32,605 nucleotides of DNA from Omnitrophica WOR_2 bacterium RIFCSPHIGHO2_02_FULL_50_17 (lineage in GTDB: Bacteria > Omnitrophota > Gorgyraeia > Zapsychrales > Zapsychraceae), in assembly GCA_001805645.1 (NCBI GenBank), contig MHGQ01000022.1:1-32605 (forward strand), in the 5' to 3' direction. Below the pieces are notes generated by a model that was not told the origin of the DNA, searched no databases, and worked only from the letters and a program-made list of their open reading frames with translations. Position 1 is the first letter of the stretch. Each line of letters starts with the position of its first letter. This document shows, in pieces, positions 9,434 through 17,841 of the stretch. A program made the position numbers and the translations under genes.

Positions 9434-10574
9434 GGCATTTCCCCTTTTCCCGCATCCTGACCAGGGAGGAAAAAAGACTACCGGCCATAAATCCTGTCAA
9501 CGCATTGACCGCCACAATAGAAAAAGCCGTGACCAGGCAAATCGCGGCCCCCCCTCTATCCCTGCGCTGGCAGACATCCCCGCAGGCCTTGGCCAATTCG
9601 ATGCCGGCAAAAATCAACATAGGCCCCAAGATAGCCGACGGATAAGTCTCCAATAACTCGAGCAAAGTGTGTCCTAACAGAAGTCCTACCAGAATTTTCA
9701 TCAATCCCAGCATGATGACGCTCGCCCCTGTCCGGGCGCCGAAGCGGTACTGCGCCGCTAAGCCTCCCGAACCATGGCACATCGGGATCCCTCCGAAAGG
9801 AATACACAAAAGGTTCATCCATCCGACACTCATGGCCATTTTCTTCGGCGGGATTCCTCTTCCCGGAAAATAATCCGCGCTTAAAGCGCACACAGCAACG
9901 ACAGAATTCAGTAACGTCAACGGCAACTGCGGCAAAGCGCCTCTAAAGAATCCTGTTATCCACGCCGGACCGGAAGGCCAATGAAAATCAAACTGAGGAA
10001 GCATCACGGTGACGGATGAAAAGACCTCGGGCGACTGCCTGTATTGAACGAAAAATCCGAAGAGAAAGACGTACAGCAACACCGGCTGCCGTCGGCCCAA
10101 AAAAATGAACAAAAAACAGATAACCCCGACGGCCGTCCCAAGGCTGTCCCAGCCCCCGATGGGTAACTTGCCCAGACCCTGAAACGCCGTCAGGGCCAAT
10201 TTTAATCCTATCCCTAGCTGAATGCCGCGGACAACTGCCTTAGGGACAAGACGGGTAATCTTGTCTATAAAAAAAGACAAGACAATGAGGAGGATGCCCA
10301 TTCCCATGCCGGCCGCAAACAACTCGTCTTGGGTCATGCCCTCGGCGATGACGACCGCGGCCATGGCCTTCATAGGCTGGACAGGAATCGGCTGCCGGAA
10401 AATATACCCCGTCGCAACATTCATAAGACCTGCCCAAACAAGGACCGCGCCCAAGTTCAGGCCGCACGCAACCGTCATGCCGACGACCAAGGGAATAAAA
10501 AGCCCCAAATCCCCCAGTGAACCGGAGAATTCCATCCACGTGAAACGAAATCTGTCGGTCATAATCTGACGCAT
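9408..10574 (-). CDS. MOT1-type molybdate/sulfate transporter
   Basis: A 388-residue inner-membrane protein with about 10-12 hydrophobic segments, belonging to the MOT1 branch related to SulP anion carriers. Landmarks are the N-terminal FTWMEFSGSLGDLGLFIPLV, the first consensus block PIPVQPMKAMAAVVIAEGM near 62-80, the second block LPQLPLTLLNSVVAVCALSADYFPG near 214-237, and GGIPMCHGSGGLAAQYRFGARTG near 261-283. No STAS domain is present, as expected for MOT1. AAGGA lies about 7 nt before the ATG at 10574. Molybdate is the favoured substrate because moaC is two genes downstream, but sulfate cannot be excluded. Confidence 0.88.
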   Translation of the reverse strand: MRQIMTDRFRFTWMEFSGSLGDLGLFIPLVVGMTVACGLNLGAVLVWAGLMNVATGYIFRQPIPVQPMKAMAAVVIAEGMTQDELFAAGMGMGILLIVLSFFIDKITRLVPKAVVRGIQLGIGLKLALTAFQGLGKLPIGGWDSLGTAVGVICFLFIFLGRRQPVLLYVFLFGFFVQYRQSPEVFSSVTVMLPQFDFHWPSGPAWITGFFRGALPQLPLTLLNSVVAVCALSADYFPGRGIPPKKMAMSVGWMNLLCIPFGGIPMCHGSGGLAAQYRFGARTGASVIMLGLMKILVGLLLGHTLLELLETYPSAILGPMLIFAGIELAKACGDVCQRRDRGGAAICLVTAFSIVAVNALTGFMAGSLFSSLVRMREKGKCRDVHAKES

Positions 10575-10592
10575 CGGCTTATCCTTCTTTCC

Positions 10593-10994
10593 TTACTCTA
10601 AATCCCGGCCGCGCACCTTCCGCCGCAGACTCTTCTTCGCGGAATGATAACGTTTCTCTTCTAAAATTTCTTCTTTTAAGGCCTGAGGACGCCGCCGTCT
10701 GCGCCTTCTCTCCCGCTCTTTTTCCCGGAGGATCCTCAATTCGCTTGCCTCGCGGATTTTCTCAATCCTTTCCACAAGCAGCCACCGCGCCTGCAGACGG
10801 TTCAACCGTTGTGAACGCTCCGTTTGACATTTGACTTGAGTGCCCGTAGGGACATGGCGCAAAACAACACATGTCGATGTCTTATTCACATTCTGTCCAC
10901 CGGGACCGGATGAGCGCACGAATGTCTCACAGAGGTCTTCTTCCAAGACCTTTAAGCGCCGCATCCGTTCCTTCAACTGTCTTTCGTTGAACAT
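10593..10994 (-). CDS. Release-factor-like GGQ protein (RF-1 domain only)
   Basis: A 133-residue protein holding only the peptidyl-tRNA hydrolysis domain of class I release factors: [17 protein letters not shown] with GGQ at 32-34. The codon-recognition domain is absent. The C-terminus from about 84 is strongly basic, with a run of arginines at about 96-102. This is the layout of rescue-type factors such as ArfB/YaeJ and mitochondrial C12orf65 (mtRF-R), which free stalled ribosomes or split 50S-peptidyl-tRNA. The exact subgroup is not resolved. It starts 3 bp after the prmA-like gene, so the two are coupled and both act on the large ribosomal subunit. Confidence 0.88.
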   Translation of the reverse strand: MFNERQLKERMRRLKVLEEDLCETFVRSSGPGGQNVNKTSTCVVLRHVPTGTQVKCQTERSQRLNRLQARWLLVERIEKIREASELRILREKERERRRRRRRPQALKEEILEEKRYHSAKKSLRRKVRGRDLE

Positions 10995-10997
10995 CTC

Positions 10998-11900
10998 TCA
11001 CCGCCCTCGAATGCGAGCAGAATCATTTTTCTTGAATAAAAATGCCGCCCACTCTTTCCCCTTGATAACCTTAAGGCACCGCAGCGGATATTTTCTAAAT
11101 GACTCGCGAAAATGACGAAAATTTTCCAGCGAAACCCCGGAGACGGCGAGATATTGCCCGGGCTTTACACGACAGACAAGAGTCCTCCCCGCCTTGACAA
11201 GATTATGCGTGACCAGATTGGCCGCAACGAAATCATATTGCCTTTTCTCTGGATAATGGTGGATGTCTCCCGCGGCCAATCCTCTGGCCTTATAGCTGTT
11301 TATCCTGAAATTGTCTCTTGCCACTTTAATGCAATCCGGATTAAAATCAATCGCCCGCACTTTACGAGCACCGCAGCAGAGGGCCACCAGCGACAAAATT
11401 CCCGTCCCTGTCCCAATATCGAAAAAACTCTCGAAACGCCCGCGGCAGCGTTCAATCAATGCGGCCATAAAACGCGTGGTTTCATGCAGGCCGCTGCCGA
11501 AGGCCATACTCGTATTGATATAAAGCGGATGCTGGCGCTGGGGAGGCCTGTATCGCCCCTTAAGCCACGACGGGACAACCCGCAATGACCTTGTGAGAGA
11601 AAACGGTTTGAAACGGATTTCAGAGGCGTTCAGCCAGTCTTTTTTTAGAAGCCGCCGTATTTTGACAGCGACATATTTTAACTTGAGCCTCATCAACCGG
11701 CGGGCAAGGCTTTTAGAGGCGCGGTAAGACTTGAAATAAACCGCCAGGCAGGGCTTTGTCTTTTGTGTGGACTCCACGATATCTTCCGGCCGGACCCCCA
11801 GAGAAATGAGAAACCCTTCTAATATCTCGCCAACGCCAATTCCGCGAGAACCTATATTCAGACGGACCTCATAAAGGACATTGTCTCTTCCTTTGCCCAT
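10998..11900 (-). CDS. prmA: PrmA-like ribosomal protein L11 methyltransferase
   Basis: An SAM-dependent methyltransferase of the PrmA type, expected to trimethylate ribosomal protein L11 in the cytosol. It has 300 residues, the normal size. The PrmA signature MAFGSGLHETTRFM (near 132-145) precedes the SAM motif I DIGTGTGILS at 161-170, an acidic motif II AIDFNP, and AANLV near 226-230 where PrmA proteins usually have ANIL. The N-terminal 100 residues are divergent and basic, so the substrate could differ from L11. No clear ribosome-binding site precedes the ATG; it lies 8 bp after the GT39 stop, suggesting coupling. Confidence 0.85.
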   Translation of the reverse strand: MGKGRDNVLYEVRLNIGSRGIGVGEILEGFLISLGVRPEDIVESTQKTKPCLAVYFKSYRASKSLARRLMRLKLKYVAVKIRRLLKKDWLNASEIRFKPFSLTRSLRVVPSWLKGRYRPPQRQHPLYINTSMAFGSGLHETTRFMAALIERCRGRFESFFDIGTGTGILSLVALCCGARKVRAIDFNPDCIKVARDNFRINSYKARGLAAGDIHHYPEKRQYDFVAANLVTHNLVKAGRTLVCRVKPGQYLAVSGVSLENFRHFRESFRKYPLRCLKVIKGKEWAAFLFKKNDSARIRGR

Positions 11901-11908
11901 AGGGGGAA

Positions 11909-13630
11909 TTAAATTTTTTCTATCCTGATGATATACTTCCCTGCGCTGCCCCCCAACTCCTCCAGCCGGTAGGGATGCCCTCGCGTAATACGCTTGAGGT
12001 CATGAACGTTGCCCTTTTTGACAATAGCATACGTCACGGGCTGGGAGGCCAACATGGCCAGGACTTTTTCATCCGTATTCAAAAACGCTACGGGATGAGG
12101 GCTGAAAAAACCTTTGCCGTTAATATCAATCACGGCCGTCTTGCGGTCCGTATAAAAACGGATCCCGCGGACATAAAATTTGCTGGTCATGACAACCGAA
12201 TCGGAGTGATCCATCGTCTTGAAAAGATCGCTCACATCCTTGCAGGAGACCCACGGCTCGATATAAGGTTTGGCCAAAAACGCTGTGACAAGAAGCAGGA
12301 CGGTGATGCCCGCGCACGAAAAAAGCATCTGAATGTAGTGTCTCTTAAGGTTAAAGACAAAAACAAGAACGGCCAATAAAAGCGAGAGAGCGGAAAAAAT
12401 AAAGACAGGCCTTAAATTAATGAGGATGTCCATGTATATCTTCCCGGCGACAAGGGCGGCGGCAGAAACGCCTGCGAGAAATACGCAAAAAATATAGCCG
12501 CACACCGCCAAGACCTTCGACGCCTTCTTTGCCTGCAGATCTTCCATGTCCTCATCTAGATACGATGCGATAAGGATGGCAACAGCCGGGAAAACGGGGA
12601 ACACATAACTAGCCAATTTGGAGTGGGCCGGCTGGACAAAGGCAAAGATACCGACTATCCATGCCAACAGGAAAAAGATTTGATCCCGCCGGTCCCTCTT
12701 CTTAGCCCAAGGCGGGGCCACAGGCGGGTCAGCCTCAGGCTTCTGCATCAGCTTCTTATACGCCGAGACAGCCGCCGGAATCCAGAAAAAACTCCAGGGC
12801 AGGATACCGAAGAATATCAGCCCCGGATAAAAATACCAGTTGTCCAGTTTAAGATGCTCGGCGACAAGAAGCCTGCGGATATGGACATTGTAAAAATACT
12901 CGCGGATAAAAGTATCACCGTATTGTTGATACATGGAAATATGCCACGGCAGGGCAATCACCAGAAAAAGAAAAACCCCCGCCGCCGTCCCTTTGTTCTT
13001 CAAAAAGGCCAAATCTTTCTTGTAAACAAGGAAAACCAAGACCACCGCTGCCGGAAAGACAAAGCCTAAAATTCCCTTCGTCAAGACAGCTATCGCCGAT
13101 GCGGCAAAGCTAAGGATCACGCCTCTGGTCTTACGTCGAGGGAATTTGTATCCCCAATAAAAAAAGGCAATCGAGGCCGTTACCCAGATGCTGAAGACCA
13201 TATCGGTTAATACGGCCCTGGACAAGGCGAGATAAATAAAGCTGCTCATAAGGATAAACCCGGATAAGAAGGCCGTCCTCTTGCGCTCAAAGAGCATCCA
13301 TGCCATGGCATACGTCGCACCAACCCCCAGTATCCCGAAAAAGGCCGGCCAGAAGCGGGCAACGAAAGGTGAGAGGCCGAAGACTTTTATCCCCAGGGTA
13401 AGCAGCCAGAAAAAGAATATCGGCTTTTCAAAATGCGGCTCATCAAAAATCACCGGCGTCCACCAACTGCGGCGGGCGAGCATCTCTTTGGCGCTTTGCA
13501 CATAAAAGACCTCATCCGGGTGAGTTAGGCTGACGATGCCGTTGCCGAACATCAAAAAGAAATACGCCAGCACGCCCAAAAGAAGCACAAGTCTCCCATG
13601 ACTCATCTCTTGAAAAAAATCCCTATCCAT
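11909..13630 (-). CDS. GT39/ArnT-like glycosyltransferase
   Basis: A 573-residue integral membrane GT-C glycosyltransferase of the dolichyl-phosphate-mannose mannosyltransferase/ArnT family, which moves a sugar from a polyprenyl phosphate to an acceptor on the outer face of the inner membrane. The first loop has LTHPDEVFYVQSAKEML with the catalytic-type acids D39-E40. FEKPIFFFWL follows, matching the ArnT/PMT 'KPP' region in position. About twelve hydrophobic helices are visible, followed by a C-terminal soluble segment from about 455 that includes CKDVSDLFKTMDHSDSVVMTS. The start overlaps the deacetylase stop by 8 bp, so the two genes probably act together on an envelope glycan or lipid. Confidence 0.88.
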   Translation of the reverse strand: MDRDFFQEMSHGRLVLLLGVLAYFFLMFGNGIVSLTHPDEVFYVQSAKEMLARRSWWTPVIFDEPHFEKPIFFFWLLTLGIKVFGLSPFVARFWPAFFGILGVGATYAMAWMLFERKRTAFLSGFILMSSFIYLALSRAVLTDMVFSIWVTASIAFFYWGYKFPRRKTRGVILSFAASAIAVLTKGILGFVFPAAVVLVFLVYKKDLAFLKNKGTAAGVFLFLVIALPWHISMYQQYGDTFIREYFYNVHIRRLLVAEHLKLDNWYFYPGLIFFGILPWSFFWIPAAVSAYKKLMQKPEADPPVAPPWAKKRDRRDQIFFLLAWIVGIFAFVQPAHSKLASYVFPVFPAVAILIASYLDEDMEDLQAKKASKVLAVCGYIFCVFLAGVSAAALVAGKIYMDILINLRPVFIFSALSLLLAVLVFVFNLKRHYIQMLFSCAGITVLLLVTAFLAKPYIEPWVSCKDVSDLFKTMDHSDSVVMTSKFYVRGIRFYTDRKTAVIDINGKGFFSPHPVAFLNTDEKVLAMLASQPVTYAIVKKGNVHDLKRITRGHPYRLEELGGSAGKYIIRIEKI

Positions 13631-14336
13631 ACATCAATTCCTCGACAGAAACAAATTCGAAACCCTTTTCTCTGAGAGTCCGCGCCAAAAGCGATATGGC
13701 CTTGACGGTCTGGTTGCGGCTGCCCCCTTCGGTCGTGAGGACATCGCCGCTGTCATGAAAAAGCAGGATGTCTCCGTTTCTGACCCTTCGGACCAGGTAA
13801 CGGACGATATGTTTATGATTAAACGACACCCAGTCTTTGGAATTTAACGACCACAAGATAATGTCGTATCCCATCGCTTTAATCTTTTTTTTGATGGATC
13901 TGGAAAGCCACGCCTTGGGCGGGCGGAAGATCCTGGTTGTGCACCCCGTAGTCTCCCGAATCACGTATTCGGTATATTTGATTTCCTCTTCGATCTCGGG
14001 AAGGGTATAGTAAAGAAGGACGCTGTGCGCATAGCCGTGATTGCCTAGGGTGTGCCCTTCCTGAGCCACGCGTCTTGCCACCTCAGGGTATTTCTGCACG
14101 TGATGGCCGATCATAAAAAACGTCGCCTTGATATCGGCCTTCTTCAGCTCGTCCAAAATCTTCGGCGTCCACACAGGTGAGGGCCCGTCATCAAAGGTCA
14201 GGGCCACCCTCTTTCTGTCCGTCTTCACCCTGTAAATCGTCCCCCGCCTGGTTAAAACGGCCTGATCGAAAAAGACACAAAACCCCCCGGCGATGACAAT
14301 AAAACCTCCCAGGATAAATACGAGATTGATAAGCAT
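13623..14336 (-). CDS. Membrane-anchored polysaccharide deacetylase (NodB)
   Basis: A 237-residue CE4-family deacetylase acting on N-acetylated glycans or undecaprenyl-linked sugars in the periplasm. One N-terminal membrane anchor (about 4-24) precedes the NodB domain. The five motifs are visible: LTFDDGPSP with D49-D50, HTLGNHGYAHS with metal ligands H100 and H104, FRPPKAW near 137-143, NSKDW near 165-169, and LLFHDSGD with H194. It lies 9 bp after gpmI and overlaps the GT39 gene. The pairing recalls the deformylase/deacetylase and ArnT-type pair of lipid modification pathways, though the sugar itself is unknown. Confidence 0.92.
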   Translation of the reverse strand: MLINLVFILGGFIVIAGGFCVFFDQAVLTRRGTIYRVKTDRKRVALTFDDGPSPVWTPKILDELKKADIKATFFMIGHHVQKYPEVARRVAQEGHTLGNHGYAHSVLLYYTLPEIEEEIKYTEYVIRETTGCTTRIFRPPKAWLSRSIKKKIKAMGYDIILWSLNSKDWVSFNHKHIVRYLVRRVRNGDILLFHDSGDVLTTEGGSRNQTVKAISLLARTLREKGFEFVSVEELMYG

Positions 14337-14345
14337 TATGATGTC

Positions 14346-15983
14346 TTAGGCAAACTGAATCAGTGAGGGGTCATAATCTTCAGGTTTCTCAAACCCCAGC
14401 AGGTTTAAAAGGGTTGCGGCAACATTGGACAAACCCTTTTGGGGAAGATCCGCCATTTTATATTCCCCGCGGTAGCCGCTGTCGACAATAGCGAAGGGAA
14501 CAGGATTCAGCGAATGGGCAGTGCTCACGAGTCTCTGGCCGTTCTTGACGGTAAACATCTCGTCGGCGTTGCCGTGATCCGCCAGCACAACTGCAATGCC
14601 TTTAAGTTCTTGAACGACCCCTATCAGCTTGGCCATACATTCATCTACGGTCTCGACCGCCGTAATAATCGCCTGCGGCACCCCTGTATGACCGACCATG
14701 TCGCCGTTGGCGAAATTAAGCCGTCCGAACTTGTAGGAACCGCTGTGCAGCAACTCGATCGATCTCTGCGTAATCTCGAAGGCCTTCATCCTAGGAGCTT
14801 TGTCAAACTGGATGCGATCGGAAGGAATCTCGACGTATGTCTCCAATTTTTTATCCACATAGCCGGAGTTGTTGCCGTTCCAGAAATACGTGACATGGCC
14901 GTATTTCTGCGTCTCGGAGACGGCAAACATCCTGATTCCCTCGGCGCACAGATAATGGCTCAATGTCCTTTCTATCTTGGGCGGTTCAACGAGGTAATTC
15001 TTAGGGATATGCAAATCGCCGTCATATTCCATCATGCCGGCAAACAGGACATCCGGCACACGCCGCCGGTCAAAGCGGTCAAACCCTTCTTTTTGATCAA
15101 AAGCCGTGGCAAGTTCAATAGCCCGATCCCCGCGAAAATTAAAAAACACAACCGAATCGCCGTCTTCTATGGTTCCGATGGGCCGTCCGGACTCGGCGAC
15201 AACGAAGGAGTTCAGATACTGATCCGTGATTCGGGGGTCTTCCCGATAATAGGTCTCTACGGCCTCTGAGGCCGAGCCAAACATACGCCCCTTTCCCAGG
15301 ACATGGGCCTCCCAGCCGCGCTTGACGATATCCCAGTCCGCATTGTAGCGATCCATCGTGGTGACCATCCGCCCGCCGCCTGAGGCGATGCGATAGTCCA
15401 CGCCGTATTGTCCTTTCAACTCAACAAGGACTTTTTCGGTCCGTCGGATATACTCCAGGGCGGATTTCTCATGAACGTCGCGGCCGTCCATTAAGGCGTG
15501 AATCCGCACGCCTTTGACTCCTTCAAGCGCACATTGCCGCAGCATGGCATAGAGATGATCCGTATGCGCATGGACATTCCCGTCGGACAGCAATCCGATA
15601 AAATGAAATGTCCGCCCCTTCCCTTGGGCCGCCGCCACCAATTTTTTCCATAAAGGCGTCCGAAAAATTCGTCCCTCCTGGATGGATTGGAACACCAATT
15701 TGGCGCCCTGATCAAAGACGCGGCCAGCCCCGAGGGCGTTGTGCCCGACCTCGCTATTGCCCATATCAGCGTCGGAGGGCATCCCTACCGCTGTCCCATG
15801 GGCGTGGAGCGTTGTATAGAGCGTGCTTTTCATGAGAGTATCCAGGCCAGGGGTCCTCGCCACAAATACGCCGTCGCTTTCATCGCGCCTGCCGATACCG
15901 ATCCCATCCAGGATAACAAGCAAAAGCGGCCCGGGCCGCCCCTGAAATCCTTTGATTCTCTTTAATTGCAGTTTATCCGGCAT
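14346..15983 (-). CDS. gpmI: 2,3-BPG-independent phosphoglycerate mutase
   Basis: Interconverts 3- and 2-phosphoglycerate through a phosphoserine intermediate, using two metal ions. From the ATG at 15983 it has 545 residues, somewhat longer than the usual 510-515. AAGGA lies about 9 nt upstream of that ATG, so the longer reading frame to 16010 is not used. Visible motifs are LLVILDGIGIG with metal ligand D26, the catalytic serine S77 in GNSEVGHNALGAGR, and the metal-binding segments VVFFNFRGDRA, GDMVGHTG and VLADHGNADEM. It lies 51 bp after the REC-kinase gene and is the first enzyme of a long tightly packed run. Confidence 0.97.
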   Translation of the reverse strand: MPDKLQLKRIKGFQGRPGPLLLVILDGIGIGRRDESDGVFVARTPGLDTLMKSTLYTTLHAHGTAVGMPSDADMGNSEVGHNALGAGRVFDQGAKLVFQSIQEGRIFRTPLWKKLVAAAQGKGRTFHFIGLLSDGNVHAHTDHLYAMLRQCALEGVKGVRIHALMDGRDVHEKSALEYIRRTEKVLVELKGQYGVDYRIASGGGRMVTTMDRYNADWDIVKRGWEAHVLGKGRMFGSASEAVETYYREDPRITDQYLNSFVVAESGRPIGTIEDGDSVVFFNFRGDRAIELATAFDQKEGFDRFDRRRVPDVLFAGMMEYDGDLHIPKNYLVEPPKIERTLSHYLCAEGIRMFAVSETQKYGHVTYFWNGNNSGYVDKKLETYVEIPSDRIQFDKAPRMKAFEITQRSIELLHSGSYKFGRLNFANGDMVGHTGVPQAIITAVETVDECMAKLIGVVQELKGIAVVLADHGNADEMFTVKNGQRLVSTAHSLNPVPFAIVDSGYRGEYKMADLPQKGLSNVAATLLNLLGFEKPEDYDPSLIQFA

Positions 15984-16034
15984 ACGAATTCCTTCCCTCA
16001 ATAATAGCAAAGCGACACAACAGGTGAGATCTGA

Positions 16035-17246
16035 TTAAAGGCTGGCAGCATCCGAAGGAAAAATAATACGGGCACGCGCACCGCCGGACGATCTATTTTC
16101 AATGAAAATAGTCCCATCGTGGCTTTCCATGATGCTTTTGGACACGGATAACCCCAACCCGACGCCGCCCATATCATGCTTGGTCGTAAAAAACGGATCG
16201 AATACCTTGCTTAAAGAGTCCGCGGGGATTCCCGTACCATTGTCTTCGATATCACAGACAACCACAGTCTGACCGGCCTTAAATTTTCTTTTATCCAAAA
16301 AGGAAAAATCCCCCGGCGCGCCGGAAAGCGCATGACTATAGGTCTTAAACTCCAGCTTCCCGCCTTCCCCAGCGGCCTGAACGGCATTCAACATCAAATT
16401 GATCAAAACCTGTTCAATCCTGTTTCTATCGATTGTTATCATGGGGATGGCCTGATCCAGTTTTTTGAAGACCTCAATATGCTTTTTCTCAATCTCATGG
16501 TGAATCAAAGACAGGCTTTTCTCGATAAGGGCGTTGAGGTCTTCCAATTTCCTGTCCAACTGAGGCGTGCTGGCGAAATTCAAGAGGTCATTGACCGTGC
16601 CGTTGGCCCTGTCGATAGCCTCTTTCATATTGGCCAACGCAGCCAGCACTTTATCGTCGGCCGGATTAAGCTGTTGGCGAAGGTAAGTCACGCCGTAAAG
16701 AATCGTAGCCAGGGGATTTTTGACCTCATGAGCAATCCCGCTCGCCAAGGCGCCAACGACCTTCATCTTTTCCATCTGCAAAAGCTGTGCCTGGGTCTCC
16801 TTGATCCTTTCATAAGCCTTCGTCAGCTCCCTCTCAAGGCGTTTGCGCTCCAAGGCATAATGAAGCGCCTTGTTGAGAACGTAAGCGGTGTATTTACCTT
16901 TGACAAGGAAGTCCTGGGCGCCGTAACTTAAGGTATGCAGACCCATCTCGTCTTCATAGGCGCCTGTATTGATGACGATGGCGACCTCAGGGTATTTGCT
17001 GCTTAAACGCACCAGTGTATCCTCGCCTTCACTGTCGGGAAGATTCATGTCCAGGACAACGATATCAAACTCATATTCATCGAGAAGTTTTATGGCGCCT
17101 TGAAGCGTATCCGTGCTTTTGCGTAAGGAAACGGCGCTGGAGGACTCCGAGAGCATGGATTCCAGCATCCTGCGGTCAATCTGATTATCCTCGACAATCA
17201 AGACCCTTAAGGGTTGGGTAAATGCTGCTGATGTCTTTTCGGCCAT
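16035..17246 (-). CDS. REC-histidine kinase hybrid (receiver first)
   Basis: A 403-residue cytosolic signalling protein with no membrane segment. The receiver domain comes first (about 12-130), with phospho-acceptor D66 in VVLDMNLPDSEG and the downstream conserved lysine K116. A coiled coil (about 132-160) follows, then a HisKA domain with H173 in GIAHEVKNPLA and a HATPase_c domain with the N box NLMLNAVQAA, DNGTGIP near 335-341 and GVGLGLSVSK near 361-370. The kinase would be controlled by phosphorylation of its own receiver, as in REC-PAS-HK phosphorelay middle proteins. No DNA-binding partner is in the window. There is no clear ribosome-binding site before the ATG. Confidence 0.93.
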   Translation of the reverse strand: MAEKTSAAFTQPLRVLIVEDNQIDRRMLESMLSESSSAVSLRKSTDTLQGAIKLLDEYEFDIVVLDMNLPDSEGEDTLVRLSSKYPEVAIVINTGAYEDEMGLHTLSYGAQDFLVKGKYTAYVLNKALHYALERKRLERELTKAYERIKETQAQLLQMEKMKVVGALASGIAHEVKNPLATILYGVTYLRQQLNPADDKVLAALANMKEAIDRANGTVNDLLNFASTPQLDRKLEDLNALIEKSLSLIHHEIEKKHIEVFKKLDQAIPMITIDRNRIEQVLINLMLNAVQAAGEGGKLEFKTYSHALSGAPGDFSFLDKRKFKAGQTVVVCDIEDNGTGIPADSLSKVFDPFFTTKHDMGGVGLGLSVSKSIMESHDGTIFIENRSSGGARARIIFPSDAASL

Positions 17247-17290
17247 ATATTGAAGAAAATGATACTATAAATCCCGACGATTGTCAAACA

Positions 17291-17305
17291 AGACCACGGG
17301 GCATG
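17291..17305. repeat. Left copy of 15-bp direct repeat
   Basis: AGACCACGGGGCATG at this position matches AGACCTCGGGGCATG at 18815-18829 in 14 of 15 bases. Both copies are preceded by GTCAA a few bases earlier. The two copies bracket the second ParA gene and its partner, and could be target-site or attachment-site duplications. Confidence 0.6.
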
Positions 17306-17307
17306 GG

Positions 17308-17343
17308 GCTACGGGTGCTACGGGTGCTACGGGTGCTACGGTT
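17308..17343. repeat. 9-bp tandem repeat (GCTACGGGT) overlapping a stop codon
   Basis: Three exact copies of GCTACGGGT (17308-17334) are followed by a partial fourth. The partial unit contains the stop codon of the neighbouring minus-strand gene. Read on that strand each unit is TAG CAC CCG, so the gene has tandem in-frame TAG stops whatever the copy number. It is a likely length-variable locus. Confidence 0.8.
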
Positions 17344-17830
17344 TCTCAGGAGATATGTCAGGATTAGTTTTTTCGATGTCTTGTTGGTTGTTTATTCTTT
17401 CGCGAAGGTTTGAAGTCGAAAGCATCATACTTTCACTGATCCGTCCTAACACACCGTTAAGGAGCACCTTTCTAGATGGTTTATTCTTCCCCACAGGCAC
17501 CCCCAACTCTCGAGAAAGAAAAGCCAGATCAGGCAAGCCCATAGTTTCTAATCGACGCTGCACTTCATCTTTCCTGCCTTCCTTGGCCATTTTGACAAGT
17601 TCATCATATATATTCAGAGCCTCTTGCGATGAAATCGTTGGGGGATTATTTATTTTAGGTACCGAAGTCCGGACACCTTGAGATGGCAAGCTTGGAAAAG
17701 CAGTAGGAAAAACTCGTTTGACGCGGCCTTCAATCTGTCCCAATTTTCTAGAAATTTCGCGAAGGATATCCTTCAATTCGCGAATCTCTTTCGCAAGTTC
17801 TCGTGTCTCTTCTTCAGGCGTACGAAACAT
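17336..17830 (-). CDS. Coiled-coil protein with Rho_N/SAP-like segment, ParA partner
   Basis: A 164-residue protein I do not recognise as a named family. Residues 5-37 are a charged heptad-like coiled coil. A Pro/Ser-rich linker spans about 41-66 and a helical stretch about 67-96. Then comes GLPDLAFLSRELGVPVGKNKPSRKVLL, which has the spacing of Rho_N/SAP-type helix-extended-loop nucleic-acid-binding motifs ('LxxLAxELGVxxxxKxxLL'). The tail is polar and ends inside a 9-bp tandem repeat. The start is well supported by GGAG 7 nt upstream, 11 bp after the ParA stop. It may be the DNA-binding or adaptor partner of that ParA; this is inference. Its base composition looks more AT-rich than the surroundings. 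Confidence 0.7.
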   Translation of the reverse strand: MFRTPEEETRELAKEIRELKDILREISRKLGQIEGRVKRVFPTAFPSLPSQGVRTSVPKINNPPTISSQEALNIYDELVKMAKEGRKDEVQRRLETMGLPDLAFLSRELGVPVGKNKPSRKVLLNGVLGRISESMMLSTSNLRERINNQQDIEKTNPDISPEKP

Positions 17831-17841
17831 CTAAATTCTCC

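Noticed and set aside
9424-10592. Molybdenum-cofactor riboswitch before the transporter or moaC
   Set aside because: Gaps of 16-18 bp leave no room for one, and both genes are internal to an operon.
14439-15269. A 276-codon open frame on the plus strand
   Set aside because: It lies antisense to gpmI, whose catalytic motifs are intact; the antisense protein has no recognisable domain.
17308-17343. CRISPR or other spaced repeat array
   Set aside because: The repeats are contiguous 9-bp units without spacers and no cas gene is nearby.
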